Below are positions 5,467 to 5,837 of a stretch of 5,837 bases of DNA, piece by piece (position 1 is the first letter of the stretch; each line of letters opens with the position of its first letter). The notes under the pieces are model-generated. The model did not search any database and was not told the origin of the DNA. It was given only the letters and a program-made list of their open reading frames with translations. This DNA comes from Planctomycetaceae bacterium (lineage in GTDB: Bacteria > Planctomycetota > Planctomycetia > Pirellulales > UBA1268). The stretch spans positions 1 through 5,837 of the forward strand of contig PKCL01000440.1 of NCBI GenBank assembly GCA_002862165.1. Direction: 5' to 3'. A program made the translations under genes and the position numbers.

Positions 5467-5837
5467 ATGAACAATCCATCAAAGCGAAGGGCTTTTCTAC
5501 AAGGGTGTGCTCTGACACTGGGTTCATCACTTGCCCCCCGTCTGCATCAGAAAGCGACCGCACAAGACAACCTTGATCATGATCGCTCTCAGCGGTTCAG
5601 TGTTTCAACGTATTCTTTCTGGCAATTTCGTGGTCCAAAAGTCCCAATAGAAACGTGCATCGACCAAGCATCTCGCATGAACTTTGATGGGCTTGAAATA
5701 CTTGAGATGCAGATGACCGACTCCTCAAACTCCTACATACAACAACTGAAACGTCGGGCCCATTCACAGGGACTTGCACTGTGTGGATTTTCAACACATC
5801 AGGGTTTTGTTTCACCAGATTCAACACGACGTCAGGA
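5467..5837 (+). CDS. Tat-exported xylose-isomerase-like TIM barrel protein, 5' part (3' end outside window)
   Basis: The frame from ATG 5467 stays open to the window edge, giving 123 complete codons. The N-terminus carries a twin-arginine signal: SKRRAFLQG (5-13) has R-R-x-F-L, followed by a mild hydrophobic stretch ALTLGSSLAP (15-24) and a possible cut after ATA (30-32). The mature part begins RFSVSTYSFWQF (43-54) and continues IDQASRMNFDGLEILEMQM (65-83) and LKRRAHSQGLALCGFSTHQGF. This is the first two beta/alpha units of the sugar phosphate isomerase/epimerase (AP_endonuc_2, PF01261) barrel, in which the glutamate of the G-x-E strand (E77 or E80) often faces the active site. Full-length members usually run to about 300-400 residues, so around two thirds is missing. 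Tat export implies folding, and perhaps metal loading, before export. The role would be sugar or inositol isomerisation or epimerisation, or a related reaction; the substrate cannot be told. The gene is divergent from the phosphatase, and the two may share control. Confidence 0.8.
   Translation, partial: MNNPSKRRAFLQGCALTLGSSLAPRLHQKATAQDNLDHDRSQRFSVSTYSFWQFRGPKVPIETCIDQASRMNFDGLEILEMQMTDSSNSYIQQLKRRAHSQGLALCGFSTHQGFVSPDSTRRQ

Noticed and set aside
5597..5827. 76-residue minus-strand frame at the right edge
   Set aside because: It is antisense to the Tat-signal barrel protein, whose translation shows a clear signal and family motifs.
1..5837. Defence system, mobile element, phage or CRISPR content
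   Set aside because: Every substantial reading frame is accounted for by metabolic enzymes. No spaced direct repeats, transposase, integrase, reverse transcriptase or nuclease motifs were seen.

Overview
The window looks like part of a free-living, probably aquatic bacterial chromosome from the Planctomycetes or a related PVC-type lineage. This is an inference from gene content: a secreted sulfatase, a purple-acid-phosphatase-like enzyme, a Tat-exported sugar isomerase/epimerase-type TIM barrel and a DapA-like/flavin-oxidoreductase pair. Base composition is moderate, a little under 50% GC by eye, and shows no obvious break along the window. I see no rRNA, tRNA, CRISPR array, insertion sequence, phage gene or defence gene.

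Layout: (1) 1-492 (+) is the 3' part of a dihydrodipicolinate-synthase-family lyase/aldolase, cut by the window edge. (2) 492-1961 (+) is an Old-Yellow-Enzyme-family NADH:flavin oxidoreductase that shares one base with the stop of gene 1, so the two are almost certainly co-transcribed and translationally coupled. (3) 1962-2288 is a 327-base gap with small inverted repeats but no convincing gene. (4) 2289-3839 (+) is a secreted sulfatase resembling heparan N-sulfatase (SGSH). (5) 3840-4005 is a convergent intergenic gap with a repeated 7-mer that may form a weak terminator. (6) 4006-5334 (-) is a secreted metallophosphoesterase of the purple acid phosphatase type. (7) 5335-5466 is a divergent intergenic region with an 18-base near-palindrome. 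(8) 5467-5837 (+) is the 5' part of a Tat-signal protein of the xylose-isomerase-like TIM-barrel family, cut by the window edge.

How the genes may work together (inference): the exported enzymes (sulfatase, phosphatase, Tat TIM barrel) would remove sulfate, phosphate or modify sugars outside the cytoplasm. The DapA-like enzyme and the flavin reductase lack export signals and would act on small molecules inside the cell. This fits a scavenging and glycan-degrading lifestyle, but nothing in the sequence ties the five genes into one pathway: they form at least three separate transcription units. Most of the window is ordinary accessory metabolism. The points most worth a second look are the altered active-site and partly lost iron-sulfur cysteine motifs in the flavin oxidoreductase, the missing metal-site tyrosine in the phosphatase, and the palindrome in the divergent promoter region.
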